Shown here: in pieces, positions 7,835-16,867 of the stretch | Numbering within the stretch: position 1 is the stretch's first letter | Layout of the letters: the number at the start of each line of letters is the position of its first letter | Assembly (NCBI RefSeq): GCF_014697125.1 | Contig: NZ_JACJRG010000023.1 | Span: forward strand, 30,429 to 94,428 | From: Anabaena minutissima FACHB-250 | GTDB taxonomy: Bacteria; Cyanobacteriota; Cyanobacteriia; Cyanobacteriales; Nostocaceae | Direction: 5' to 3' | Length of the DNA: 64,000 bases | Program-made: the position numbers and the translations under genes | Notes under the pieces: generated by a model | Database searches by the model: none | What the model saw: the letters and a program-made list of their open reading frames with translations, nothing else | What the model was told of the DNA's origin: nothing

Positions 7835-8254
7835 ATGGACGATCAAGTGTCATTAACAACTATTAATATAAACTTGAGTTGTAAAGACCGTTTAATAGGT
7901 TTATTGACTGTCATAGTTGCATACATAGCTGTACGTTGTCTAAGCTTGTTCAGAATTTGTAAAATTCTCAGGCCAATGAAGGGTCATTGTTCACGGGAAA
8001 TAACAACTCATGAAGCTGATATTGCTTGGGCAGCAGTGCGTAAATCCAACTTATTTTTGTTGGGAAGAGTAGCATGTTTAGAATTATCTTTGGCATTTAT
8101 GCTTTTCGCTCTAACTAAAGGTCTATCGTCAACTTGGTGTGTAGGTGTGGCTACTGAACCAATTGGAGCACATTCATGGGTAGAAGTTGCTGGTAAACCT
8201 TTCCGTGAAGTGAATAATTTTGAACATCGTTTTAGAAAATTGCTGACGGTATAA
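7835..8254 (+). CDS. lasso peptide leader peptidase (B2, transglutaminase-like)
   Basis: A 139-residue protein of the lasso B2 family, a compact transglutaminase-like cysteine protease that removes the leader so that the C protein can close the ring. Candidate catalytic residues are Cys81 (RVACLELSLA) and His113 (GAHSWVEV), in the usual order and spacing. The region between them, ending STWCVGVATEPIGAHSWVEV, is characteristic. Residues 19-45 are hydrophobic, and a membrane association is possible. The start has GAGG just upstream. It is the last gene of the cluster and converges on the MacB-like gene 36 bases away. Confidence 0.85.
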   Translation: MDDQVSLTTININLSCKDRLIGLLTVIVAYIAVRCLSLFRICKILRPMKGHCSREITTHEADIAWAAVRKSNLFLLGRVACLELSLAFMLFALTKGLSSTWCVGVATEPIGAHSWVEVAGKPFREVNNFEHRFRKLLTV

Positions 8255-8290
8255 ACAGGGCTTTGCTTTTTGAGAGTTTTAACTATTTGC

Positions 8291-9499
8291 TTAATTCCCT
8301 CCTCTTAACGCTGTAATGGGATCGAGTCGCGCAGCTTGTCGCGCTGGTGCAACACCAAAAATTAAACCAATGCTGCCGGAAACGCCTGCTGCAAGTAAAA
8401 TTGATCCCATCGGTACTGATGGTTGCAAAGGGGTGAACATCCCTACTATGAGTGCGCCACCTACGCCTATACCTGTTCCTACTAAGCCGCCTGCGACTGA
8501 GAGGATAATTGCTTCAATCAAAAACTGTGTGAGGATTGCCTGTTCAGTTGCCCCTATTGCTTTACGTAGTCCAATTTCCTGGGTACGCTCGGTGACAGAG
8601 ACTAGCATAATATTCATGATGCCGATACCACCAACCACCAGGGAGATACCCGCTATTGATGCCAAGACTAAACTCAAAGCTCCCGTCACTTGACTCACTA
8701 AGTCTTGAACTGACTTGTTGGCGGCAACCATAAAGTCTTTCTTGCCACGTCTGCGGGTGAGAATATTGGTAGTTTGGAAAGCTGCTGCTCGGACACTAGC
8801 TCGATCTTGGGCAGAAAGTTCTAAGTAGTCAATGGGAATGCCTAATGGCGATCGCCTTCCTGTTAACTGAACTGCCATAGTAGTAATAGGGACGTAGGCT
8901 GTCTCATCGGGATTTGCACCCATGAAAGCACCTTTGGCTTGCATTACGCCAATTACTTGAAAACTTAAGTTATTCATCTGCACTGGCTGACCAAGCGGAT
9001 TTTCACTACCAAAGAGTTTATCTGCAACTGCTGAACCCAAAATCACAACTTGGGCATTTTGCTGTAATTCAAAGTCTTCAAAAAAGCGTCCTTGGCGAAC
9101 ACGTAGATTTCGGACGTAGAGAATTCCCGGTGTCGTACCTGTCACGGTTACTTGACTGATGCGTCCTTGACGGGATAATTGCAAATTGCTACTAATCTGC
9201 GGTGCAACTTCCCGGACGGCAGGTGCAATGTTGGCTATGGCCTGAGCATCTGCTAAAACCAGTTGTGCAACTTCAGTGCTTAATCCCTGCGTATTTTCGT
9301 TACCAGGAAAAACAGAGAGTTGATTTGGCCCAAAAGACTCTAACTGTTGCTGGGTAAACTGCTGTGCGCCTTGCCCGATGGCAACCATCGAAATCACAGA
9401 AGCATTGCCAATTATAATTCCTAGCATGGTGAGCGTACTACGGAGTTTATTTGCAGTCAATGTTTTGACTGCCATATTGGTACTTTCAAGTAGATTCAT
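8291..9499 (-). CDS. MacB-type ABC transporter permease (FtsX/MacB core)
   Basis: A 402-residue permease without its own ATPase domain. Its topology is one N-terminal span (about 20-40, TMLGIIIGNASVISMVAIG), a large periplasmic MacB_PCD region, then three C-terminal spans including GGIGIMNIMLVSVTERTQEIGLRKAIGA, the hallmark loop of the family. It ends with the usual LDPITALRGG. It would work with a separate ATP-binding protein, not seen in the window. It lies six bases after the adaptor gene on the same strand, so the two are co-transcribed. Family members export peptides, lipoproteins or drugs; a link to the neighbouring lasso peptide is only suggested by position. Confidence 0.88.
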   Translation of the reverse strand: MNLLESTNMAVKTLTANKLRSTLTMLGIIIGNASVISMVAIGQGAQQFTQQQLESFGPNQLSVFPGNENTQGLSTEVAQLVLADAQAIANIAPAVREVAPQISSNLQLSRQGRISQVTVTGTTPGILYVRNLRVRQGRFFEDFELQQNAQVVILGSAVADKLFGSENPLGQPVQMNNLSFQVIGVMQAKGAFMGANPDETAYVPITTMAVQLTGRRSPLGIPIDYLELSAQDRASVRAAAFQTTNILTRRRGKKDFMVAANKSVQDLVSQVTGALSLVLASIAGISLVVGGIGIMNIMLVSVTERTQEIGLRKAIGATEQAILTQFLIEAIILSVAGGLVGTGIGVGGALIVGMFTPLQPSVPMGSILLAAGVSGSIGLIFGVAPARQAARLDPITALRGGN

Positions 9500-9505
9500 A
9501 ATTAA

Positions 9506-10876
9506 CTAAAATCCCACAGTGTCTACGCCGTCAATCTTTTCAGTGCTGGGGGGAGATATAAACACGCGATCGCTCTTTTTCAATCCTGTTAATACTTGCA
9601 CTTGATCGCCACTCGTTGCACTCACCTTAATTGCTTGGAATCTGGCCTGATTTTGTTCATCAGCTACATATACGCCAGTTTGACCATTAGGCTGAGTCAC
9701 AACCGCAGCCAAGGGAATCACCACAGCATTCTTGATTGGCTCTCCCAAGAACGTTAATCTCACATTCATGCCTGATTTCAGCTTTGTCTGCCCGGTAGAA
9801 AGTGCCACTTTCACCCGAAAGGCGGTAACATTATTTTCCTGCACTGCTCTAGGGGCAATCAAGCTCACCCGCCCTTGAAAAGTTTCGTTGGGGTAGGTGT
9901 CTGCTTGAATATCTACGGTTTGACCTAAATTAATTTTAGAAATGGTAGCTTCGGGGATTTTGGCTTCAATTTCTAAGCCACTAGAGAGTTCAGCAATGGA
10001 GGCAGATGTTGCTCCTTCACTAGAAGAGGCTGAGGTGGTGGGTGTAACAAAATCTCCCTCTTGAGCAAAGCGACGGGTGATGATGCCCGTAAAAGGCGCA
10101 CGGATCACAGTGTTGTTGAGCTGACTTTGATAAAAAGCCAGTTGCGCTTTGGCCTGGGCTACCTCAGCTTCTGCTTGGGCGATTTCTTGAGGGCGCAGTC
10201 CATTTTGAGCTTTGTTCAAACTCTGTTGCTGTTCTTTAAGTCGTGCTAGTTCCGCTTCCAGATTTGCCTTAGCTTCCCCTTGTTTAGCGATAAACTCTCC
10301 AAAAGCATTCCGGGAGATTGCACCCTCTTGAACTAGCATTTGATTGCGTTTGAGTTCTTCTGTGGCATGGTTCAGCCTTGCTTGGGCTGCAGCGACAGAT
10401 GCTTGAGCTGTAGCAACCCTGGCTTTTAACTCAGCAATTTCTTCGGCACGAGTTCCAGAACGCTTTAACTCTAAATCAGCTTGCGCTTTTGCTAGGAATG
10501 CTTGATACTGATTGACCTGCGCTTGGATGCGCTCACCACTCATGCGCGCAATAATGTGTCCTTTCTGGACGCGATCGCCTTCCGTCACATACAGTTGAGC
10601 AATACGTCCAGACTCTTCAGGACTGAGGTTGATTTTTTGTATTGCCTGCACCACCCCGTTGGCTTGGATTTGGACTACCCAATCTTTGGTTTGCACCATT
10701 ATAGTTTGGCTAGTTATATCTTGCTTAAAAGCAGTTTTTTGGGTCTTCAGGTAAACTGTCGTGGTAGTTCCCAATACTCCGAGTACCAGGACTCCAAAAA
10801 TCCAGGGGTTTTGCTTCTTTACCCGACAGAATGGTAAAGTTTGCATTAGTACGCTTTGCCTCACTATTTTGTTCAA
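9506..10876 (-). CDS. periplasmic adaptor (membrane fusion protein, MacA/HlyD type)
   Basis: A 456-residue adaptor with an N-terminal membrane anchor (about 23-45), a lipoyl-like half (GVVQAIQKINLSPEESGRI), a long alpha-helical hairpin (about 130-245, Ala/Glu/Gln-rich), a second lipoyl half ending NNTVIRAPFTGIITRRFAQEG, and beta-barrel domains. The N-terminal 15-20 residues before the anchor are unusually long, and an internal start is possible. It pairs with the MacB-like permease immediately downstream to make a tripartite exporter. A two-component system is divergently transcribed 128 bases away. Confidence 0.87.
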   Translation of the reverse strand: MNKIVRQSVLMQTLPFCRVKKQNPWIFGVLVLGVLGTTTTVYLKTQKTAFKQDITSQTIMVQTKDWVVQIQANGVVQAIQKINLSPEESGRIAQLYVTEGDRVQKGHIIARMSGERIQAQVNQYQAFLAKAQADLELKRSGTRAEEIAELKARVATAQASVAAAQARLNHATEELKRNQMLVQEGAISRNAFGEFIAKQGEAKANLEAELARLKEQQQSLNKAQNGLRPQEIAQAEAEVAQAKAQLAFYQSQLNNTVIRAPFTGIITRRFAQEGDFVTPTTSASSSEGATSASIAELSSGLEIEAKIPEATISKINLGQTVDIQADTYPNETFQGRVSLIAPRAVQENNVTAFRVKVALSTGQTKLKSGMNVRLTFLGEPIKNAVVIPLAAVVTQPNGQTGVYVADEQNQARFQAIKVSATSGDQVQVLTGLKKSDRVFISPPSTEKIDGVDTVGF

Positions 10877-11004
10877 GATTGTCTCAATAGTAAGAGGTTG
10901 CGTATATTTGCTACATGGATCTAAATTCCCAAAGTTTTTAGTACCAAAGTCCTATTTTTTCAGTGCTTTGGTAATTAAGAGCCTTTTTTGAAACCACCAA
11001 CACT
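10877..11004. promoter_or_regulatory. divergent promoter region between exporter adaptor and sensor kinase
   Basis: This 128-base spacer separates two divergent transcription units and must contain both promoters. No operator could be named by eye. A shared control of exporter genes by the adjacent response regulator is inferred from the layout. Confidence 0.45.
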
Positions 11005-12285
11005 GTGAACCGCCTTCTGCAAGTTAAAACCCATCCTTTTCGTTTACTGCTTTACCTGGAATGGATTTTGTTGGTAATTACAATTCTGGGTGAGCTACCG
11101 TGGGAAAGTATTCCCTATTTAGGAACGCTATTAGCAGAATCTTCTCAGACATCAAAGTTGCTGCCCTACTCTTGGTTGCTAAACATCATCTGCATTATTG
11201 GATTTGGGTTTATGGGGTTGCGGTTGCCAAGGGGTACAACTGCGAGTAAATGGCTTTACACCGCACTGGAACTAGGAATCATTTGGCTTGTAACTGCCTG
11301 GGGAAGTTGGCGTATATCTTTTTTGTCTCCTTATCTAATTGTCGTTATCCGCAGTTGCTTAATTTTTCAACCAACGGGACGATTGCTATCTACTGGATTG
11401 GTCTTTCTCTCTTTCTTGTTATCACTGGTAATTTCGGTAAAGGATCTTCCAGCGATTCAACTGGAACTGACACAACCCAGACCTGTAACCCTCAACCAAA
11501 TCAGGATTTGGTTTATTATTAGTAATATCAACACGACAATTTTGTTTGGATTGGTATTGGTATTTGTTTTGATGTTGGTAAATGCGTTGCTAGCAGAACG
11601 GCAAAGTCGGCAAAAACTAACACTTGCCCATAACCAGTTACATCAATACGCCTTACGCATAGAAGATCAAGCAACTTTACAGGAGCGTAACCGCATAGCC
11701 CGCGAAATTCATGATTCCTTGGGTCATGCCTTGACGGCTCAAAGTATTCAATTGGAAAATGCTTTATTATTTTGTCACTCCAACCCAGACAAAACCCAAG
11801 TTTTTGTGAGCGAAGCCAAGCAATTAGCATCAATAGCTTTGAAAGAAATTCGCCAATCAATTTCAACCCTGCGGTCTGACCCTTTACAGGAGAAAAACCT
11901 AGAATCAGCCCTTACCAGCCTAATTGAAGACTTTGGTAACAGGACGAATATCACCCTAGACAGCACAATTGACCTGACACAATCAGTGACGATTGAAGTT
12001 AAAACTGCTATCTATCGTATTATCCAAGAAGCCTTAACGAACATTTCCAAACACAGTCATGCAAAGCAAGTTACTCTTAAATTGCAAACAACACCTGAAT
12101 ACTTACATCTGCTAATTGAAGATAATGGTAGAGGCTTCAATCCAGAACAAAATACCACTGGTTTTGGGTTGCAGGGAATGAGAGAAAGAACGTTAGCCCT
12201 GGAAGGTAACTTTAGGCTAGCAAGCGAAATGGGAAAAGGTTGCTGTGTAACTGTTAATATTCCACTGAGGAAGTTTCTGCCATGA
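11005..12285 (+). CDS. sensor histidine kinase, NarL/DesK type
   Basis: A 426-residue kinase starting with GTG. The N-terminal 195 or so residues hold about six membrane spans with little periplasmic sequence, suggesting sensing within the membrane. The HisKA_3 dimerisation domain contains the phospho-acceptor His236 in ARE-IHDSLGHAL. The ATPase domain has the N box IIQEALTNISKHS, DNGRGF and GFGLQGMRERTL. Its stop codon overlaps the start of the response regulator (12282-12285), so the pair is translationally coupled. It is divergent from the MacA/MacB-like genes, a common layout for regulation of an exporter. Confidence 0.9.
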   Translation: MNRLLQVKTHPFRLLLYLEWILLVITILGELPWESIPYLGTLLAESSQTSKLLPYSWLLNIICIIGFGFMGLRLPRGTTASKWLYTALELGIIWLVTAWGSWRISFLSPYLIVVIRSCLIFQPTGRLLSTGLVFLSFLLSLVISVKDLPAIQLELTQPRPVTLNQIRIWFIISNINTTILFGLVLVFVLMLVNALLAERQSRQKLTLAHNQLHQYALRIEDQATLQERNRIAREIHDSLGHALTAQSIQLENALLFCHSNPDKTQVFVSEAKQLASIALKEIRQSISTLRSDPLQEKNLESALTSLIEDFGNRTNITLDSTIDLTQSVTIEVKTAIYRIIQEALTNISKHSHAKQVTLKLQTTPEYLHLLIEDNGRGFNPEQNTTGFGLQGMRERTLALEGNFRLASEMGKGCCVTVNIPLRKFLP

Positions 12286-12974
12286 TTCGCTTGTTGCTGG
12301 TAGACGACCAGATGATCATTCGCCAAGGACTCAAAAGCTTATTAGAAGCTAAACCAGACCTACAGGTAGTAGGAGAGGCTGAAAATGGTCAACAAGCCCT
12401 AGAGGTGATTGAGTCTCTGCAAGGAACATCTCTACAACCGGATGTAGTATTGTTGGATGTGCGAATGCCTGTAATGGATGGCGTAGCAGCAACACAGCAA
12501 ATTTGCCAATGTTTTAGGTCAACTCAGGTTCTGATTTTGACTACCTTTGATGATGAAGAATATGTTTCCCAGGCAATGAGCTTTGGTGCGAAGGGTTATT
12601 TGCTCAAAGATACCTCATCGGAGGATTTAGCACTGGCAATTCGGGCAGTCTATCATGGACACACCCATCTCGGCCCCGGACTTTTTGAGAAAGCAATGGC
12701 ACAGCAAAGGCCAGCTCATTCTGTTCACTTAGACATTCCTCCTGAATTAGCAAAACTTTCGCCTAGAGAACGGGAGGTATTGCGATTAATTGCTTGTGGA
12801 GCTAGCAATCGTGAAATTGCCCAAACACTTTACATATCTGAAAGGACTGTAAAAAACCACGTTACCAGTATTTTAAATCGATTGAACTTGCGCGATCGCA
12901 CCCAAGCTGCACTTTTTGCTAGTTCCTTCCTTACTTTTCTGGGTAGTACCCAAGATGTAATGATAGAGAAGTAG
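12282..12974 (+). CDS. response regulator, NarL/LuxR type
   Basis: A 230-residue regulator. The receiver domain (1-120) has the acidic pair Asp8-Asp9, the phosphorylation site Asp59 (VVLLDVRMP) and the conserved Lys in YLLKD. The C-terminal LuxR/GerE helix-turn-helix lies at about 160-220 (LSPREREVLRLIACGASNRE, then KNHVTSILNRL). It partners the kinase whose gene it overlaps by four bases. The likely targets are the divergent exporter genes, which is inference from position. Confidence 0.92.
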   Translation: MIRLLLVDDQMIIRQGLKSLLEAKPDLQVVGEAENGQQALEVIESLQGTSLQPDVVLLDVRMPVMDGVAATQQICQCFRSTQVLILTTFDDEEYVSQAMSFGAKGYLLKDTSSEDLALAIRAVYHGHTHLGPGLFEKAMAQQRPAHSVHLDIPPELAKLSPREREVLRLIACGASNREIAQTLYISERTVKNHVTSILNRLNLRDRTQAALFASSFLTFLGSTQDVMIEK

Positions 12975-13070
12975 GAGAGCGATTTTTTTCTAGAGTGGCA
13001 AAGTTTGCTACTGGAGTTTAGGTGCGATAGCACTGGTGCTTGATTCGGTGCGTTACTTCTTTAAAGCACA

Positions 13071-13994
13071 CTACGAGGTGGCATATACCGTTCCGCCAGC
13101 AGAGCGTTTTCCTAAAATATATGCCAAGCCGTCCTTCAAGTTGAAAGTCTTTTCATAAACCGCACTTTCACCGTCCTTCTGGCGTATCGTAATTGAATCT
13201 TCACCAGTTTTTTGTACGCTCATCCAATGAAAACTTAGTTGTAATACATACTTTCCATTATCCTGAATTAACCCAGCCAACTCCTCTGAATCCTTGTAAT
13301 CACCTATCTTGCCACCAAATCCAGAGTATTCCTTGGCATAATCTTCGCAGTTTTTTGTCCAATCTGGGCCACTAAGCTTCTCAAACCCTTCGTATCGAGA
13401 ATCCCAGTAATCGTTCACCATTTTTATCGTAATCTGCACCAGAGGTCCGTCTCCATCAGCGTAAAATAGGTCAGTGTCATTCCATCCGTTTGTTATACCG
13501 CCACTACGCCGATATCCTTTCCTATTTAAGTTACCGTTGTCAACACAGTTAGGTAAATAATCATCATCAAGTTCTTCCACATCTATCTCCGTCCCACCCG
13601 AAGGAGGGGTTTTCTTTACCCTCTGTGCTACGACTATATTCTGATCTGTTGGAAAAGCTTTGATCTGATTCTTCAATGGGGTGAAAATCTGCTTTTGCTG
13701 TCCTTGAGTTGGGTAGGCAGAAGCGGGGGAACTTATCATTTTTACCGCCTGTTTCGCCCTTTGATCTGCTTCCTGTTCATATTGATCCCCTGGTGCGCTG
13801 ATAGCTAATTTAGGTTGCACAGGTGATTGCTCACCTTCTGGGTTGAAAATAGTGAAATGTGGTATTTGGCTTTCACATCCCTGAGTTTCTGGCGATTTCA
13901 TACTATCCTCTGGTTTGGGCTGCACAACAAAGGGACGAGATACCAAAGGATTAGAAGCAGAAGATTGCTTTTGTGATGCTTTATGAGTCCGCAT
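13071..13994 (-). CDS. eCIS-type cargo/toxin-like protein with DUF4157-associated N-terminal signature
   Basis: A 307-residue protein if started at the ATG at 13992-13994, which has GGAG eight bases upstream; a longer in-frame start exists at 14111 but has less support. Residues 1-30 (MRTHKASQKQ, then SNPLVSRPFVVQPKPE) and 60-80 (QPKLAISAPGDQYEQEADQR) match the N-terminal signature seen on cargo proteins of extracellular/thylakoid contractile injection systems. The middle is a low-complexity linker. The C-terminal domain (about 140-307) is not recognised; Cys216 in WTKNCEDYA and His256 in FHWMSV are candidates for a papain-like active site, which is speculation. No CIS structural gene lies in the window, so the protein would be an orphan cargo. 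No immunity gene is obvious. Confidence 0.65.
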   Translation of the reverse strand: MRTHKASQKQSSASNPLVSRPFVVQPKPEDSMKSPETQGCESQIPHFTIFNPEGEQSPVQPKLAISAPGDQYEQEADQRAKQAVKMISSPASAYPTQGQQKQIFTPLKNQIKAFPTDQNIVVAQRVKKTPPSGGTEIDVEELDDDYLPNCVDNGNLNRKGYRRSGGITNGWNDTDLFYADGDGPLVQITIKMVNDYWDSRYEGFEKLSGPDWTKNCEDYAKEYSGFGGKIGDYKDSEELAGLIQDNGKYVLQLSFHWMSVQKTGEDSITIRQKDGESAVYEKTFNLKDGLAYILGKRSAGGTVYATS

Positions 13995-14217
13995 AGTCAC
14001 ACTCCGAATCGCAGCCAAGTAATATTCTATTCTTTCACCTTTCTGAGAAATGAAGACTAGACGATAAGAGAATTGACCACAATACGGTTCAGATAAGCCC
14101 AAAATCCTCATGTAGAGACAAGATTTATCGCGCTTTAAAGACCAATTATTCTTAACTGAACCGTATTGGGTTATGTGACATTAATTTAACTGAGCAGCGA
14201 CTTGGCTGGAAATTCTA

Positions 14218-14577
14218 ACCATCCTTGATCATGAATGCTCCAAACCTTACAACCAGATTTTTAGTCAGTTTGGTTTTGGCTTGCGGGTACGAGCTAGGCT
14301 GCTTGATCGGATTTATCCGTTTAAAACATTTCTAGTTGATGGTAACACCGCCGCCGCCATTTTTGAGTACCGTACTAAGTTGAAGGACTTTACCGACGAT
14401 TCCGGCCGACAGTTGCTCAATGGTAAACGCCTACAAGGTAAGCTGATGGCGAAGGTGGCTAATCTGCTTTTTAACAAGTTAGTTGAGTACGCGGTCGGTC
14501 ATAGACCATCTCTACGAGAGACTACGCCAAAGCCTCCGGCGGGGCGGAGCATCGGCACAAAATCATCACGATCATAA
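14218..14577 (+). pseudogene. probable remnant of an IS110-type transposase
   Basis: One frame from about 14218 reads ILDHECSKPYNQIF, then FSQFGFGLRVRARLLDRIYP and FKTFLVDGNTAA, resembling the Transposase_20 part of cyanobacterial IS110 proteins (helix-hairpin region with an IYP-x-x-x-FL motif). There is no proper start and the rest of the transposase is missing; the last 25 codons run into a repeat sequence. Recognition is from memory of the family and is tentative. The remaining gene-free sequence between 13995 and 14638 shows nothing else I can support. Confidence 0.35.
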
Positions 14578-14638
14578 ACACCTGATGCTAAACCACTACA
14601 CTAAAAGTAGCGGTTTTCATTCAAGGAAGGTAACTAGA

Positions 14639-16867
14639 GTGAAGAGCAAGAACCAATTTGTTTTATCCTTACTTTTGAAAAGCACCATCGTCTTTTCCCC
14701 CTTGCTGCTGTCTGCTGAGATTAGCAATGGACAAACTACACCATCCCCTTCCCCCCAACACATTACCGCCCAAGCGATACCTAATCAACAAGGGGAAGCA
14801 TTAGCTCAACTGCAAACAGAAAAGCGGATTTTAGAACAAATACAAACTGATTTTGAGCGAGCCTTTAATCGTACAACCGTCTTGCTGAATATTTGGTTAG
14901 TTATCTTAAGTTTATTTCCCGTGGCGATTATTACTTTATTTTGGCTACTGCGACGGGTCGCTATTCGTGAAATTGTAGATAGAGCGATGTCACAGTTGCA
15001 AGGAGTGGAAAAACTCGAAGCACAACTAACTCTAGTCAAGCAAGATGCAGAAAATCTCATTCAAGAAGCTAAAGGGATTACTCGTGCTTTAGAAAGGGAA
15101 GCTGAAAATCTACAACAAAAAATCAAAACTGAACACGATAATTTATCTTTTGTAACATCAGAGATATTGCAAGTTAAGACAGATAACTTAACTAAAATAT
15201 CAACAGAAGTTACAAATTTTCAGCAAAAAATTGAGCATTTACTAGCTGAGTTTGCTAGCCAACTATCTCAATTAGAGTTAGATACACAACAGAAAAAAGA
15301 TATAACTCTGGAAAATATAGACAAGACTGAATCAGAGATAGTACATCAACTGGGAGAATTACAAAAAAATGCTACAAATCACAAAAACTTAGTTGTAGAA
15401 GATTTAGAAGAATCCCAGCTAGAATTTAATAATCAAATAAGAAATTTATACACTGATACTCAGCAGCATCAACATAAAATCATTGTAAGTTTAACTAACT
15501 TACAGTCAGAATTTAGTGTGCAGTTATCTACATTACAGGAAGATGTCCAGCAGCAAAAAGATATCAAATTAGAAAATCTCCAAGCAATAGAAAATCAATT
15601 CCAATCGCAAGTTTCAGAATTGGAAGCTGATACTCAAGGACACAAAGATACTTTGTTAGAGAATTTAACAAAATTACAAGCAGAGTATGCACAGCAATTA
15701 TCTAACTCCCATGCAGAAGTCCATAACCAAAAAGATAGTGTCTTACAAAATATACAAGAATTAGAAAATTTATTCAAAGCGCAAATATCTGAATCACAGT
15801 TATATATTCAACAGGAATTAAGAAAATTACAATCGGAGTTTGCATCTAAGCTAGTTGAGTTACAATTAGATGCTCGAAACCGCAAAGAGCAAATTATGGA
15901 GGGGTTAGAAAAATCAGGTTCGGAGTTTGTTTCGCAATTTTCAGAATTACAATTAAATGCTCAACAACAAAAACTCTTGATCTTAGAAAAGCTGGAAAAA
16001 CTAGAAACGGAGTTTGTCTCACAACTATCTGAATTGCAATTAGATGCTCAACAGCGTAAAGATGTAATCTTAAAGGAATTTGCCGAAGTTGAACCCGCAG
16101 TAATTACAATAGAAGAAGCAACCCCAGCACCTCAGCCAGCAAGAGAAAATGAGCAGACAAAATTAACTGCTGATGATTATATAGAGCAGGGAAATAATTT
16201 ATTTTCACAAAAAAGTTACGAAGAAGCGATCGCAGCTTACGAGCAAGCGGTGAAAATCAACCCTGATGATGCTGTACTATGGTTTAAGTGTGGCATTACT
16301 TTCGCCAGGTTGAAACGTTATAAACAAGCGATCGCTTCGTATAATCGAGCGATCAAAATTCAACCAGATTATCATCAAGCATGGTGCGATCGTGGTGTTG
16401 CATTCGGTTATTTACAGCAACATCAAGATGCTTTTAAATCTTTTGACCAAGCCACCCAAATTAACCCAGAAGATGCCATTGCCTGGATGAATCGCGGTTT
16501 AGCTTTGATAGAATTAGAACAATATGAAGAAGCAATTACTTCTTTTAACCAAGCATTAAAGTTCCAAGCAGATTCCCCAAAAGTTTGGGATAAACGCGGT
16601 TACACTCTTGTTAGGTTAGGACAGGATGAAGAAGCAATCAGTTCTTTTGATAAAGCTTTAGCAATTAAACCAGACTATGCCAGTGCTTACTATAATAAAG
16701 CTGCCTGTTATGCACTGCAAAAACAGGTAAATTTAGCTTTAGACAATCTGCAACAAGCCATTAATCTTAACCCTAGATATCAAGAAGATGCTGCAAATGA
16801 TATAGATTTTGATGAGATTGCAGATAATGAAGAATTTAGAACATTAACCACGCTATCTCAGTCATAA
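14639..16867 (+). CDS. membrane-anchored coiled-coil and TPR protein
   Basis: A 742-residue protein starting with GTG at 14639, chosen because AAGGAAGG lies just upstream and a signal-peptide-like hydrophobic stretch (about 6-25) follows directly; the frame is open further upstream through repeat sequence without coding character. A membrane span lies at about 81-104 (VLLNIWLVILSLFPVAIITL). Residues about 115-500 are a long coiled coil built of degenerate repeats of the type SQLSELQLDAQQRKD. About 545-735 are five or six TPR units (for example AIASYNRAIKIQPDY). It is probably a scaffold for protein complexes at a membrane. Its 3' end overlaps the convergent trmB by ten bases. Confidence 0.85.
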   Translation: MKSKNQFVLSLLLKSTIVFSPLLLSAEISNGQTTPSPSPQHITAQAIPNQQGEALAQLQTEKRILEQIQTDFERAFNRTTVLLNIWLVILSLFPVAIITLFWLLRRVAIREIVDRAMSQLQGVEKLEAQLTLVKQDAENLIQEAKGITRALEREAENLQQKIKTEHDNLSFVTSEILQVKTDNLTKISTEVTNFQQKIEHLLAEFASQLSQLELDTQQKKDITLENIDKTESEIVHQLGELQKNATNHKNLVVEDLEESQLEFNNQIRNLYTDTQQHQHKIIVSLTNLQSEFSVQLSTLQEDVQQQKDIKLENLQAIENQFQSQVSELEADTQGHKDTLLENLTKLQAEYAQQLSNSHAEVHNQKDSVLQNIQELENLFKAQISESQLYIQQELRKLQSEFASKLVELQLDARNRKEQIMEGLEKSGSEFVSQFSELQLNAQQQKLLILEKLEKLETEFVSQLSELQLDAQQRKDVILKEFAEVEPAVITIEEATPAPQPARENEQTKLTADDYIEQGNNLFSQKSYEEAIAAYEQAVKINPDDAVLWFKCGITFARLKRYKQAIASYNRAIKIQPDYHQAWCDRGVAFGYLQQHQDAFKSFDQATQINPEDAIAWMNRGLALIELEQYEEAITSFNQALKFQADSPKVWDKRGYTLVRLGQDEEAISSFDKALAIKPDYASAYYNKAACYALQKQVNLALDNLQQAINLNPRYQEDAANDIDFDEIADNEEFRTLTTLSQS

